DNA from: CAVTWS01 sp963738445
GTDB taxonomy: Bacteria; Actinomycetota; Acidimicrobiia; Acidimicrobiales; SHLQ01
Direction: 5' to 3'
Assembly (NCBI GenBank): GCA_963738445.1
Contig: CAVTWS010000008.1
Location: forward strand, 151,006-215,005
DNA: 64,000 nucleotides
Shown here one piece after another: positions 43,442 through 51,952 of the stretch (its first letter is position 1; each line of letters begins with the position of its first letter). The notes under the pieces were generated by a model, which had not been told where the DNA came from, ran no database searches, and worked only from the letters and a program-made list of their open reading frames with translations. The position numbers and the translations under genes were made by a program.

Positions 43442-44274
43442 GACTCCACCACCTGCGTCGCCCACGACACGGCCGTATCTCGGCCGCCGGGTCGGTCGCC
43501 CATCACCTTGGCAGCTTGCACGGTCTCGCGCACATCGTGCACCCGGACCATCTGGCACCCGCTCGACATGGCCCAGACGGCCGTGGCGAGGGATCCCTCG
43601 AGCCGATCGTCGAGCTCGGCGAGCGCGGTCGTGCCGTCGCTCCGACTGACCAGCTCGCCCAGGAATCTTTTGCGGCTGACGCCGACCACGACCGGTCGTC
43701 CGGCCTCGACCAGACGTGGAAGGGCGCCCAGGAGAGCCAGGTTGTGCGCCGTGGTCTTGCCGAACCCGATGCCCGGATCGACCCAGATGCGGGGACGCCG
43801 GCGCGGTCACCCAGGTCGCCGTACGCGGACAGCGCGGAGCACACCTCCTCGACGACATCGGTCGTAGCTCGGGTCGACCTGCATGGTGGCGGGTTCACCT
43901 TTCCGGTGCATGGCGATCCACCCGACTCCGCAGTCTCGGCGGCGATGTCGGCCAGGCGGGCCGACACGTCGTTGATGTAGCGGGCGCCGGCTGCGCACCG
44001 CGGCCCGGGCCACCTCGGGTTTCGTGGTGTCGATCGAGACGGGGATGTCAGCGGCGAGAGCTTCGATCACGGGGAGCACCCGAGCAGCTCGGTGTCGGTG
44101 TCGACGGGCGAGGCGCCGGGCCGGGTGCGATTCGCCACCGATGTCGATGACATCGGCTCCGTCGGCGACGAGTGGCGCGCCCGGGCGATCGCGCAACGAG
44201 GTGTCAGCCCACCGACCTCCGTCGGAGAAGGAGTCCGGCGTGACGTTCACGATGCCCATCACCAGAGGACGCAC
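43438..44274 (-). CDS. folP: Dihydropteroate synthase FolP (eight single-base indels)
   Basis: Joins p-aminobenzoate to the pterin; target of sulfonamides. The overall frame from GTG 44274 to TGA 43438 is kept (278 residues), but four short stretches are out of frame, each an extra base followed by a missing one. Read through, it gives VMGIVNVTPDSFSDGG, ADGADVIDIGGES-TRPGA, PVSIDTTKPEVA, GWIAMHRKGEP, WVDPGIGFGKT and VVVGVSRKRFLG, i.e. every family motif. Approximate indels: 44193/44176, 44127/44082, 43992/43930, 43860/43795. An in-frame stop occurs within the last displaced stretch. TAGGAT eight bases before GTG is a possible promoter. Confidence 0.83.
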
Positions 44275-44303
44275 AGCCGGTGATCCTACCGCCGGGCTAT
44301 CGC

Positions 44304-44894
44304 TCAGGAACCGCCGTTGATGAAGCTGCATGGCTTCCATGCCGCGTGGAGACCTCGGTCCGGAAGATGCCCCGGACGGCGGAGGTGACCGTCGAGGCCC
44401 CGGCTTGCGGACGCCGCGCATCGACATGCACAGGTGCTCGGCCTCGATCACGACGAGCACGCCCCGGGGCTGGAGCGTCTCGTCGATGGCATCGGCGACC
44501 TGCGTGGTGAGCCGCTCCTGCACCTGGGGGCGGCTGGGCGAACCCGTCGACGAGCCGAGCCAGCTTGGACAGCCCGGTGATGCGACCGTCGTCGTTGGGG
44601 ATGTAGGCGACGTGCGCCTTGCCGAAGAACGGCACCAGGTGGTGCTCGCACATCGAGTACAGCGGGATGTCGCGGACCATCACCATCTCGTCGTGGTCGG
44701 CCTCGAACGTCACCTTCAGGTGAGCACGAGGATCCTCGTGCAGACCCGAGCACACCTCGGCGTACATCCGGGCGACCCGATCCGGGGTGTCCAGCAGGCC
44801 GTCACGTTCGGGGTCCTCGCCGATGGCCGCGAGGATCTCGCGGACCGCTTCGCGCGATGCGATCGAGGTCGACCGGTGCCGGCACCTGGGTCAT
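44304..44894 (-). CDS. folE: GTP cyclohydrolase I FolE (about five single-base indels)
   Basis: First step of folate synthesis, GTP to dihydroneopterin triphosphate; 195 residues when repaired. ATG 44894 (CCAGGAG upstream) gives MTQVPAPVDLDRIAR, then VREILAAIGEDPERDGLLDTPDRVARMYAE, the Zn/active-site block YSMCEHHLVPFFGKAHVAYIP, LSKLARLV, TTQVADAIDETLQPRGV, VVIEAEHLCMSMRGVRKPG and TSAVRGIFRTE. Indels lie near 44851, 44533, 44400, and two within 44320-44345. The stop at 44304 gives the expected ending. ATGA overlap with ftsH. Confidence 0.82.
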
Positions 44895-46856
44895 GGATGC
44901 TCCTGGTTGATGGATGGACCGGGGTCGGTCGTGGACCGATGGTCCGGGGTTGAAACCCGCTCGGCCCGAAAGGCCTCGGAGGCGGCCGCGCCGCTCAGCG
45001 AGGGTCGCGGGATGTTCCAGGCCGACGGCATGCGGACACCGAGGGCGCCGTCGGCGACATCGCCGAAGATCTCCCGGAGCGCCTTTCGTCGAGCGTCTCG
45101 TGTTCGACCAGAGCGGCCGCCAGACGGTCGAGCGTGGCCCGATGCGTCGTGAGGATCTCCCGGGCCTCGGTCGTGGGCCTCGTCGACGATGCGGCGCACT
45201 TCGGGGTCGATGGCGGCCGCCACCTCGTCGGAGTAGTTGGCCTCATGGCCGACGTCCTTGCCGAGGAAGACCTCGCCTTCCTTCCGGCCGAGTTGGCGGG
45301 GACCCAGAGTCGTCGCTCATGCCGTACTCGGTGACCATGGCCCGGGCGACGTGAGTGGCCCGCTCGATGTCGTTGGCGGCTCCCGTGGTCGGGTCGCCGA
45401 ACACGATCTCCTCGGCGGTGCGGCCGCCCAGCAGCATGGCCAGCTCGTCGAGCAGTTCACTGCGCGACCGCAGGTAGCGATCCTCGGTGGGCAGCGCCAG
45501 GGTCCAGCCCAGCGCCCGACCCCGGGCGACGATCGACACCTTGTGGATCGGATCGGTGTTGGGGAGCACGTGCCCGACGAGGGCATGGCCGGCTTCGTGG
45601 TAGGCGACGACCTGCTTCTCACGTTCGCTCATGATCCCGGATCCGGCGCTCCGGGCCGGCCATCACCCGATCGATCGCGTCGTCGACCTCGGCCAACCCG
45701 ATCACGGACTTGCTGCGGCCGCACAGCGAGGATCGCCGCTTCGTTCAACAGGTTGGCGAGGTCGGCGCCGGTGAACCCCGGGGTCCGGCGGGCGATGAGG
45801 TCCGCCGACACGTCCGACGCCAACGGCTTGCCTTTGGAGTGCACCTGGGCGATGGCCCGACGACCGGCCAGGTCCGGACGGTCAACGACCACGTGACGGT
45901 CGAACCTTCCCGGCCGAAGCAGAGCGGGGTCGAGGATGTCGGGGCGGTTGGTCGCGGCGATCAGGATGACCCCGGACGCGGCCTCGAAGCCGTCCATCTC
46001 GACGAGCAGCTGGTTGAGGGTCTGCTCGCGCTCGTCGTGACCGCCGCCAAGACCGGCGCCGCGGTGACGGCCGACGGCGTCGATCTCGTCGACGAAGATG
46101 ATGGCCGGCGCCGCGTTCTTGGCCTGGTCGAACAGGTCGCGCACCCGGCTGGCCCCGACGCCGACGAACATCTCGACGAAGTCCGAGCCGGAGATGGTGA
46201 AGAACGGCACGCCGGCCTCACCGGCGACGGCGCGGGCCAGGAGGGTCTTCCCGGTACCGGGAGGACCGACGAGGAGCACGCCACGAGGGAACTTAGCGCC
46301 GACGGCCTGGAAGCGGGCGGGGTCGGCCAGGTAGTCCCGGATCTCCTTGAGCTCCTCGACGGCCTCGTCGGCAGCCCGCGACGTCGACGAACATGACCTT
46401 GGGCTGGTCCCTGTCGAACTGGCGGGCCTTCGATTTGCCGAACTGCATCAGGCGGCCGCCGCCCTGCATCGAATTGATGAAGAACAGGAAGATCCCGACC
46501 AGGAACAGGATCGGGAGAAGTTGATAGAGCAGTGACACCCAGATCGACTCGGTGTGCTTGTCGACGGTGATCTCGATGGGTGGCTCGGCGGCGCCCAGCT
46601 GGTCGATGAGCTCGTCGGCGTACTCGGCGGCGTAGCGCACCTCGTACCGGGTGCCGTCCGCCAACTCGCCCGTGACCTGGTCGGCGCGCTCCTCGAGCTC
46701 GGCCGTCGCGATGTCGCCTGCGTCGATGAGCGTGCGGAACTCGTCGAAGGTCAACTTGCGACGATCATCGCCCCCGCGTCGTGACAGGGCGAACGCACCG
46801 ATGACCACGGCCCCGATAACGAGGATGGCGAGCAAGGATCGGCGCGACGTCTTCAC
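44891..46856 (-). CDS. ftsH: ATP-dependent zinc metalloprotease FtsH (about six single-base indels)
   Basis: Membrane AAA+ protease, 653 residues when repaired. N-terminal TM (LLAILVIGAVVIGAFAL), extracytoplasmic domain, second TM (LLPILFLVGIFLFFI), Walker A VGPPGTGKTLLARAVAG, Walker B AIIFVDEIDAVGR, second region of homology RPGRFDRHVVVDRPD, and the protease zinc site HEAGHALVGH are all present but spread over three frames. Indels near 46373, 45720, 45638, 45310, 45168 (extra base) and 45086 (missing base). GTG 46856 is the start. The tail beyond REIFGDV is proline/serine-rich. First gene of the ftsH-folE-folP-folB-folK series. Confidence 0.85.
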
Positions 46857-46957
46857 GGCCCGGACAATGGTACCGGTCAGGTCTCAGGGCCGGACTTCCG
46901 GCTGCGGCCGCCGCGACGCGCTCCACCGGGACCGGTGGGGCGGGGTGAGAGGTGGTC

Positions 46958-47497
46958 CTACTCGCCGGTGTAGATGCAGATGAAGGGCAGGTTCCGATAC
47001 CGCTCGGCCACGTCGAGCCCGTAGCCGATCACGAACTCCGACGAGATCGAGAACCCCACATACCGGAGATCGAGCTGAGCAGGGTCAGCGGTGTCGCGCA
47101 GGAGCAGCGTGCACACCTCGAGGCTCGCCGGGGACCGGGCCAGGAGGTTGTTGCGGAGGTATTCCAAGGTGAGGCCACTGTCCACGATGTCCTCGACGAC
47201 GAGCACGTGGCGACCGGCGAGGTCCAGATCGAGGTCCTTCACGATGCGGACGACACCGCTCGACTTGGTCGACGAGCCGTACGACGACACCGCCATGAAG
47301 TCGATCTCGACCGGGAGATCAATGGCCCGGGCGAGATCGGCGAGGAACACGAACGCACCCTTGAGGACACACACCAGCAACGGCGGGCGCCCGGCGTAGT
47401 CGACGGAGATCTGGGCCCCGAGCTCGGCGACACGGGCCAGCAAGGTGGCTTCGTCGATCACCACCCGCCCGAGTTCGGGGTTCGACGATGGCTCCAC
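46958..47497 (-). CDS. hpt: Hypoxanthine phosphoribosyltransferase Hpt
   Basis: Purine salvage enzyme, 179 residues. The PRPP-binding motif VLVVEDIVDSGLTLEY, the flexible-loop region DFMAVSSYGSSTKSSG, and the C-terminal YVGFSISSEFVIGYGLD (with FVIGYGLD contacting the base) are typical. GTG 47497 is chosen; the ribosome site is weak and TAGCGT eight bases upstream may indicate a near-leaderless start. It sits between tilS and ftsH exactly as in other actinobacteria. Confidence 0.95.
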   Translation of the reverse strand: MEPSSNPELGRVVIDEATLLARVAELGAQISVDYAGRPPLLVCVLKGAFVFLADLARAIDLPVEIDFMAVSSYGSSTKSSGVVRIVKDLDLDLAGRHVLVVEDIVDSGLTLEYLRNNLLARSPASLEVCTLLLRDTADPAQLDLRYVGFSISSEFVIGYGLDVAERYRNLPFICIYTGE

Positions 47498-47508
47498 GGC
47501 CGGCCACG

Positions 47509-48465
47509 CTACCGGCTCGGAGGACCCGTCGCCGGGCTGAGCGTCAGCCGCTGTCCGTGGCGCGAGACACGCCACCCGCCGGGTACCTCGGCCGCCCGGA
47601 CCTGGCCCGCGGCGACGGCCAGGACGCGATCCACGGCGGCGAGATCGACCGGGAGGGAGGTACCCGTTCGGGCGGCCACCTGATCGCGGATCCAGCACCG
47701 CACCGCCGTCCGGGCCAGGGCGATCGGGGCTGCGGTCACCGCCTTGGCGTCGGCGGCGTCGAGCTCGCCGGCCTGGGCCGACGCCCAACCGGCCAGCTCC
47801 CCGAACAGCTCAGCCTGGCGCACCAGCACGGGAACCGGGTCCCGATCGCCGATGCTGGCCAGCAGCGGCAGGAGCTCACGCCGCACCCGGCTCCGCACGA
47901 ACCGGGGGTCGTCGTTCATGGGGTCGTGCACCGGCTGGATCCCGGACACGGCGCACAACGCCTCGGTCTCGGCCCGCCGGAGCCCGAGGAGCGGGCGCCG
48001 GCCGTCGTCGGCCATACCCGCCATGCCGGCGGGCCCCGAGCCGCGCAGCAGGTTGATCAGCATGGTCTCAGCCTGATCGTCGGCCGTGTGGCCGAGCATC
48101 GTGCCCGCAGGCATCACGGAGTAACGCGCCTCACGAGCCCGCGCCTCCACGTTGGCGCCCGTCCCGACATCGACTCGGGCGACCTCCACCTCCACCCCGA
48201 GACGTTCCCCCAACCTCCGCACGGCGTCGGCGTCGGCCACCGAATCCGGCCGTAAGCCGTGGTCGACGTGGATCACCGATGGCGAGCACCCCGCCGCGAG
48301 CGCCAGCAGGAGGAGAGCGGTCGAGTCGGCGCCACCCGACACTGCGCACACCACCGGGGTTCCCGGAGCCGGGAACCGGCACCGAGCGAGCAGCGACCCC
48401 GTCAGCTCAGACCCCGTCAGCTCAGGGGCCGGGAGCAGCTCAGAGGCCGGCAGGGATGTTGACAC
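47509..48465 (-). CDS. tilS: tRNA(Ile)-lysidine synthase TilS
   Basis: Modifies the CAU anticodon of tRNA-Ile2 with lysine; 318 residues. The PP-loop AVSGGADSTALLLLALAAG lies near residue 42, followed by VIHVDHGLRPDS, GHTADDQAETMLINLLRGSG and RPLLGLRRAE. The start is uncertain: GTG 48465 overlaps the upstream gene by 26 bases and has no good ribosome site. The N terminus contains a duplicated 15-bp unit encoding ELTGSELTGS near 48395-48425, which may represent extra sequence ahead of the true domain. Confidence 0.9.
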   Translation of the reverse strand: MSTSLPASELLPAPELTGSELTGSLLARCRFPAPGTPVVCAVSGGADSTALLLLALAAGCSPSVIHVDHGLRPDSVADADAVRRLGERLGVEVEVARVDVGTGANVEARAREARYSVMPAGTMLGHTADDQAETMLINLLRGSGPAGMAGMADDGRRPLLGLRRAETEALCAVSGIQPVHDPMNDDPRFVRSRVRRELLPLLASIGDRDPVPVLVRQAELFGELAGWASAQAGELDAADAKAVTAAPIALARTAVRCWIRDQVAARTGTSLPVDLAAVDRVLAVAAGQVRAAEVPGGWRVSRHGQRLTLSPATGPPSR

Positions 48466-49507
48466 GATCGATCCACAGGGACGGATCGCGGATCTCGGCG
48501 ATGGTGGGTAGCCGCTCGGGCTCCTCCCAGACCCGATCGAGCAACTCCGTGCCGCCGACACCTTCGACCGCGGCGATGAACCGCTCGCCCTGCTCGTACT
48601 GCCGGATCTTGGCATCGAGGCCGATGAGCCGCTGGAGCAGCTTCACCATGCCTTTGGACGCCTGCCGACGCTGACGCAACACGCTCGAGAACCGGTGGGA
48701 CCCGGGGATGAGGTCGCCTCCCGCCCGGTCCATGGTGACGTCGCCGTGGCCTTCGAGCAGGCTCATGAGTCCGGCGATCTTGTCGAGGACGAGACGCTGC
48801 TCGGGGGTGGCGAGGAGGGCCGTCATGCCACCGTCGGCCAACGGATCATCGCCGTTCTTGCGGGCGTCCATGGCTCGACGCAGGGCCGAGATGAACCGCT
48901 CCGGATCGGGATCGACTGCGTCGAACGCCTGCTGGACGAGACCCAGGAAGTACGGGCGCAACCACGGGACCCCGGTGAACTGGGCCCGGTGGGTGACCTC
49001 GTGGAGCGCCAACCACAGGCGGAACTGCTCGGGAGGGAAGGCGAAACGACGTTCGAGGCCGACCAGGTTCGGCCCCACGTAGTAGACGATGTCCTGCTCC
49101 TCGGCATCGTCGTCCTCGACGATCAGCAGGTCGTACTGACCGAGCACCCGGGCCGACATCCAACCGAGCAGGACACCCAATTCGGCGCCCGCCACCTTGC
49201 GGCCGACACCGGCCATGGCCCCGCTGGACATTCTCGGGCCCAGCTTGTCGAGCAGCGGGCCCATCATGCGCTGGAACGTGCGCAGGTTGGCGTCGATCCA
49301 TCCTTCGCGGTCGGTGACCCGGGCCCGCGCCGCCCCGGAATGCGAACGCAGACCGGTGGTCTGGGCGACCAACTCCTCCGCCTGCGCGGTGAACCGATCG
49401 AAATCCGCGACGAGCTCAGGTGACCAGTAGCTCTGCGAGAAGGGCTGCCGGCGAGCGACCCGGGTGGCGACGCGCCGGGCCAGGTCCCAATCGACCGGGT
49501 CGGTCAC
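48440..49507 (-). CDS. DUF2342 zinc-dependent metallopeptidase-like protein
   Basis: A 355-residue protein of the actinobacterial DUF2342 family, tied by genomic context to coenzyme F420-producing organisms. The HExxH site is in LALHEVTHRAQFTGVPWLRPY; upstream features include MAGVGRKVAGAELGVLLGWMS and IVYYVGPNLVGLERRF. The activity is inferred from the zinc motif. GTG 49507 overlaps the stop of a 42-residue membrane peptide (GTGA), which fixes the start; longer readings upstream only shadow that peptide. Directly upstream of tilS, the known arrangement. Confidence 0.88.
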   Translation of the reverse strand: MTDPVDWDLARRVATRVARRQPFSQSYWSPELVADFDRFTAQAEELVAQTTGLRSHSGAARARVTDREGWIDANLRTFQRMMGPLLDKLGPRMSSGAMAGVGRKVAGAELGVLLGWMSARVLGQYDLLIVEDDDAEEQDIVYYVGPNLVGLERRFAFPPEQFRLWLALHEVTHRAQFTGVPWLRPYFLGLVQQAFDAVDPDPERFISALRRAMDARKNGDDPLADGGMTALLATPEQRLVLDKIAGLMSLLEGHGDVTMDRAGGDLIPGSHRFSSVLRQRRQASKGMVKLLQRLIGLDAKIRQYEQGERFIAAVEGVGGTELLDRVWEEPERLPTIAEIRDPSLWIDRVNIPAGL

Positions 49508-49632
49508 GACCTCGGGTACCGGGTCCGGCTGACCTTGTTGACGTAGCCGATGATGGTGGCGACGACCAACAGCAGAGCCGGAACGGTCAGGGCCACGGCG
49601 ATCCAGAAGTGCCAAACCACGGCGAGCGTCAT
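49504..49632 (-). CDS. Small single-pass membrane peptide, 42 residues
   Basis: ATG 49632 to TGA 49504 encodes MTLAVVWHFW, a hydrophobic helix (IAVALTVPALLLVVATIIGY) and a basic end VNKVSRTRYPRS. It overlaps the DUF2342 start by four bases and has a TAACCT -10 box six bases before its ATG, so it appears to be the leaderless first gene of the DUF2342-tilS-hpt unit. The N-out or N-in orientation is unclear; the basic C terminus favours C-in. No family is known to me. Confidence 0.6.
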   Translation of the reverse strand: MTLAVVWHFWIAVALTVPALLLVVATIIGYVNKVSRTRYPRS

Positions 49633-49638
49633 GTGGTC

Positions 49639-49644
49639 AGGTTA
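49639..49644 (-). promoter_or_regulatory. -10 element TAACCT before the small membrane peptide
   Basis: TAACCT ends six bases before ATG 49632 and there is no ribosome site between them, consistent with a leaderless mRNA for the peptide-DUF2342-tilS-hpt unit. Confidence 0.5.
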
Positions 49645-49703
49645 GCCCGACCGTACGGATCCCCCTCGAACCGGGCCGGGCCGGGCAGGCGGCCTCGGCA
49701 CCT

Positions 49704-49958
49704 TCAGATCTGATCCAGCCCCAGGCTGCGGGCGATGCGATCACGCAGGTGTTCGGGGACGGATTCCTGGCACCGCAACGCGACGACGCGGCGGACTTCG
49801 ACTTCGATCAGCCGGATCTCGTCGCAGTCGCGGCACTCATCGAGGTGGATCGAGATCAGATCCCGCCGCTCCGGGGTGAGGGCACCGTCGAGGTAGCCAT
49901 ACAACTGGCCGAGGGCATCACCGCACGGATCGAAGACGTCACCTGGCATCGCACTCAC
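49704..49958 (-). CDS. rsrA: Redox-sensing anti-sigma factor RsrA (mycothiol-system anti-sigma-R)
   Basis: An 84-residue zinc-binding anti-sigma factor. Cys12, His38, Cys42 and Cys45 (in IHLDECRDCDEI) match the spacing of Streptomyces RsrA (Cys11, His37, Cys41, Cys44), where oxidation of the cysteines releases zinc and frees the sigma factor. GTG 49958 overlaps the sigma gene stop (GTGA). The redox role is taken from the family and the conserved residues. Confidence 0.9.
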   Translation of the reverse strand: MSAMPGDVFDPCGDALGQLYGYLDGALTPERRDLISIHLDECRDCDEIRLIEVEVRRVVALRCQESVPEHLRDRIARSLGLDQI

Positions 49959-50581
49959 CTGTTCGTCGTCGAGGGCGAGCCCGCGCCAGCCGGCGAGCTC
50001 TCCGCGTCGGGGGAATCGTCACGGTCGATGAGGTTCGACGCGACGGCGAAGTCGTGCAACGCCCGGCGCAGCGCCGTTCTTCCACGATGGATGCGGCTCA
50101 TCACCGTGCCGATCGGGATGTCGAGGATCTGGGCGATCTCCTTGTAGGAGAACTCTTCGATGTCGGCGAGCAGCACCGCCATGCGATACGCCTCCGGAAG
50201 GGCCTCGAGCGCCGCCTTCACCTCGGCATCGGGCAACCAGTCGAGCAGGTCCTCGTCGATCCCCCGACCGGCTCCGCTGGAGTTGCGGCCCGCCAGACGA
50301 CGGTGCAGCGTCAGCTCGGTCACGTCGTCGAGCTCGACCTCGAGGGGTCGGCGTTGACGCTGCCGGTACGTGTTGATGTACGCGTTGGTGAGGATGCGGA
50401 ACAACCAGGCCCGCAGGTTCGAACCCTCCGTGAAGCCGCCGAACCCCCGATACCCGAGGAGGTAGGTCTGCTGGACGAGATCCTCGGCATCGGAGGGATT
50501 CCGGGTCATGCGCAACGCCGTGGAGTACAGCGAGCTCATGAACGGCAGCGCCTGCTCGGCGAAATCGGCCTGGTCAGCCAT
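49955..50581 (-). CDS. sigR: ECF RNA polymerase sigma factor, SigR/SigH type
   Basis: A 208-residue group IV sigma factor. Region 2 (MTRNPSDAEDLVQQTYLLGYRGF and RAWLFRILTNAYINTYRQRQRRP) and region 4 (EEFSYKEIAQILDIPIGTVMSRIHRGRTALRRAL) are present without region 3. Coupling to rsrA makes it the thiol-oxidative-stress sigma factor. ATG 50581 follows AAGGA. Autoregulation is usual for the family; I did not find a clear GGAAT-N18-GTT promoter upstream. A Ser/Pro/Ala tail ends the protein. Confidence 0.93.
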   Translation of the reverse strand: MADQADFAEQALPFMSSLYSTALRMTRNPSDAEDLVQQTYLLGYRGFGGFTEGSNLRAWLFRILTNAYINTYRQRQRRPLEVELDDVTELTLHRRLAGRNSSGAGRGIDEDLLDWLPDAEVKAALEALPEAYRMAVLLADIEEFSYKEIAQILDIPIGTVMSRIHRGRTALRRALHDFAVASNLIDRDDSPDAESSPAGAGSPSTTNR

Positions 50582-50656
50582 CGGTGGTTCCTTCGGCGTC
50601 TCGGTCGCCGTCAGGCGTGCCGGTTCTCACCGCCGCGGGGACCGCAGCAGTCGACG

Positions 50657-50729
50657 AGCCCGAGCGGGGAATCGAACCCCGGACCTATTCATTACGAGTG
50701 AATCGCTCTGCCGTCTGAGCTACTCGGGC
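50657..50729 (-). tRNA. tRNA-Thr (anticodon CGU)
   Basis: Acceptor GCCCGAG/CTCGGGC, D arm AGCTCAGACGG, anticodon stem ATTCA/TGAAT with loop CTCGTAA (CGU), and T arm with GGTTCGATTCC. CCA is not encoded. Its acceptor and D-stem match the tRNA-Thr(UGU) at 14.2 kb. Confidence 0.96.
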
Positions 50730-50804
50730 GCTCGCCATACGGTAGCGGCCCCGACTTCGAACACCGAGCGTCATTGATGGCCGACCACAACCCCCCACCC
50801 ATCG

Positions 50805-50854
50805 GTTCTGGGGGCCCAAATCATCGCCCACACGACCACCTCGTCCCCCAGAAC
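50805..50854. repeat. Inverted repeat upstream of tRNA-Thr and downstream of holB
   Basis: Perfect 10-bp arms GTTCTGGGGG (50805-50814) and CCCCCAGAAC (50845-50854) around 30 bases, 21 bases beyond the holB stop. A holB terminator is the simplest reading; the long loop makes this uncertain. Confidence 0.55.
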
Positions 50855-50875
50855 GATCGAGTGAAGGTGGGTGAC

Positions 50876-51952
50876 TCACAGGTCGACGAGGAGTGCCTGG
50901 AGCAGCAGGGCCTCGTTGGGGTTCCGGATCAGCGCCGGGCCCGCGGCCGAGATGCGGGCCAAACGCGACGCCATGGCGTCCGCGTCGGCCCCGGCGAGCA
51001 ACCGGTCCCGGTAGGCGGACGCCAACGTGGCCAGGCCGAACCGGAGCTCGTCGTCGCGAAGGAGCCGGAGCTCCCGACGCTGCCGCTGCTCGAGCGTCTT
51101 GCGGCCGGATCCGCGGGTCCCCCGTTCGGCCTCGACCCGGTCGAGCTCGGCGGTCTCCTCGGCATGACGGCTCACGAGCGGCTCCTGGGCTTCGTCGATC
51201 AGCGCCCGGAGCTCCTCGACCACGACCGCCACGGCACCGCCCGTGCCGTCGAGACGTTCGGGGACGGACCTCCAGGCGTCCCGCCGGGCCAGGAAACGAG
51301 GGTCCGTCACCAGCAGGCGCGCCCGATCGAGATCACCTGCCGACGCTTGGGCGACATCGGCTGCGGTGACGGAGTCGACGCCTTCGTCGACGAGGACGGC
51401 GGTGATGTCCTCGGCCGACAGCGCCCGGAAGTCGATCTGGAGGCAGCGGGACGCGATGGTGATCTGCTCCGCCGGCACTTCCTCGGCCAACAACACGAAC
51501 ACCGTGGTCGGGGGCGGCTCCTCGATCGTCTTCAGCAGTTTGGGAGCGACTGCCGGCTCCGCGGCGTGGAACCGGTCGCACACGATGACCTTCAACGATC
51601 CCTCCACCGGGGAACGCGACGCCTCCACCACCAATCGGGACGCCTCCTCCACGAGCAGGCCACGGCCCTCGGGTTCGAGCACGTAGACATCGGGGTGCTG
51701 CTCCCGCTGAGCGAGGGCGCGGTCCCGAGCGGCCGCCTCCGGCGAGACGGCTCGGGCCGCCAGGAGCTCACCTGCGAACACACCGGCCGCCCGGCGGATC
51801 CCCGATCCCCGGGGGCCGACGAACAGATAGGCGTGCACCGGCCGTTCGACCGCCGCCCGCATCCGGGCCACGGCATCCGGCTGCCCGACCACCGACTGCC
51901 ACGGGTCACCCCCGGCGCTCACCGCCGACTCCGCCTCCCCGTCGGCGCTCAC
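50876..51952 (-). CDS. holB: DNA polymerase III subunit delta' HolB
   Basis: Clamp-loader subunit, 358 residues. HAYLFVGPRGSGIRRAAGVFAGELL carries a P-loop whose Lys is replaced (GPRGSGIRR), as delta' does not need to hydrolyse ATP. LKTIEEPPPTTVFVLLAEE with SRCLQIDFRALS matches the sensor 1 region. GTG 51952 overlaps the tmk stop (GTGA). The C-terminal third contains an Arg/Glu-rich helical stretch (RKTLEQRQRRELRLLRDDELRFG). Confidence 0.9.
   Translation of the reverse strand: MSADGEAESAVSAGGDPWQSVVGQPDAVARMRAAVERPVHAYLFVGPRGSGIRRAAGVFAGELLAARAVSPEAAARDRALAQREQHPDVYVLEPEGRGLLVEEASRLVVEASRSPVEGSLKVIVCDRFHAAEPAVAPKLLKTIEEPPPTTVFVLLAEEVPAEQITIASRCLQIDFRALSAEDITAVLVDEGVDSVTAADVAQASAGDLDRARLLVTDPRFLARRDAWRSVPERLDGTGGAVAVVVEELRALIDEAQEPLVSRHAEETAELDRVEAERGTRGSGRKTLEQRQRRELRLLRDDELRFGLATLASAYRDRLLAGADADAMASRLARISAAGPALIRNPNEALLLQALLVDL

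Noticed and set aside
43807..44523. A distinct gene joining the FolE C terminus to the FolP N terminus (bifunctional folE-folP)
   Set aside because: It arises because folE indels put its tail into the folP frame; a FolE stop is recovered at 44304 when the frame is corrected.
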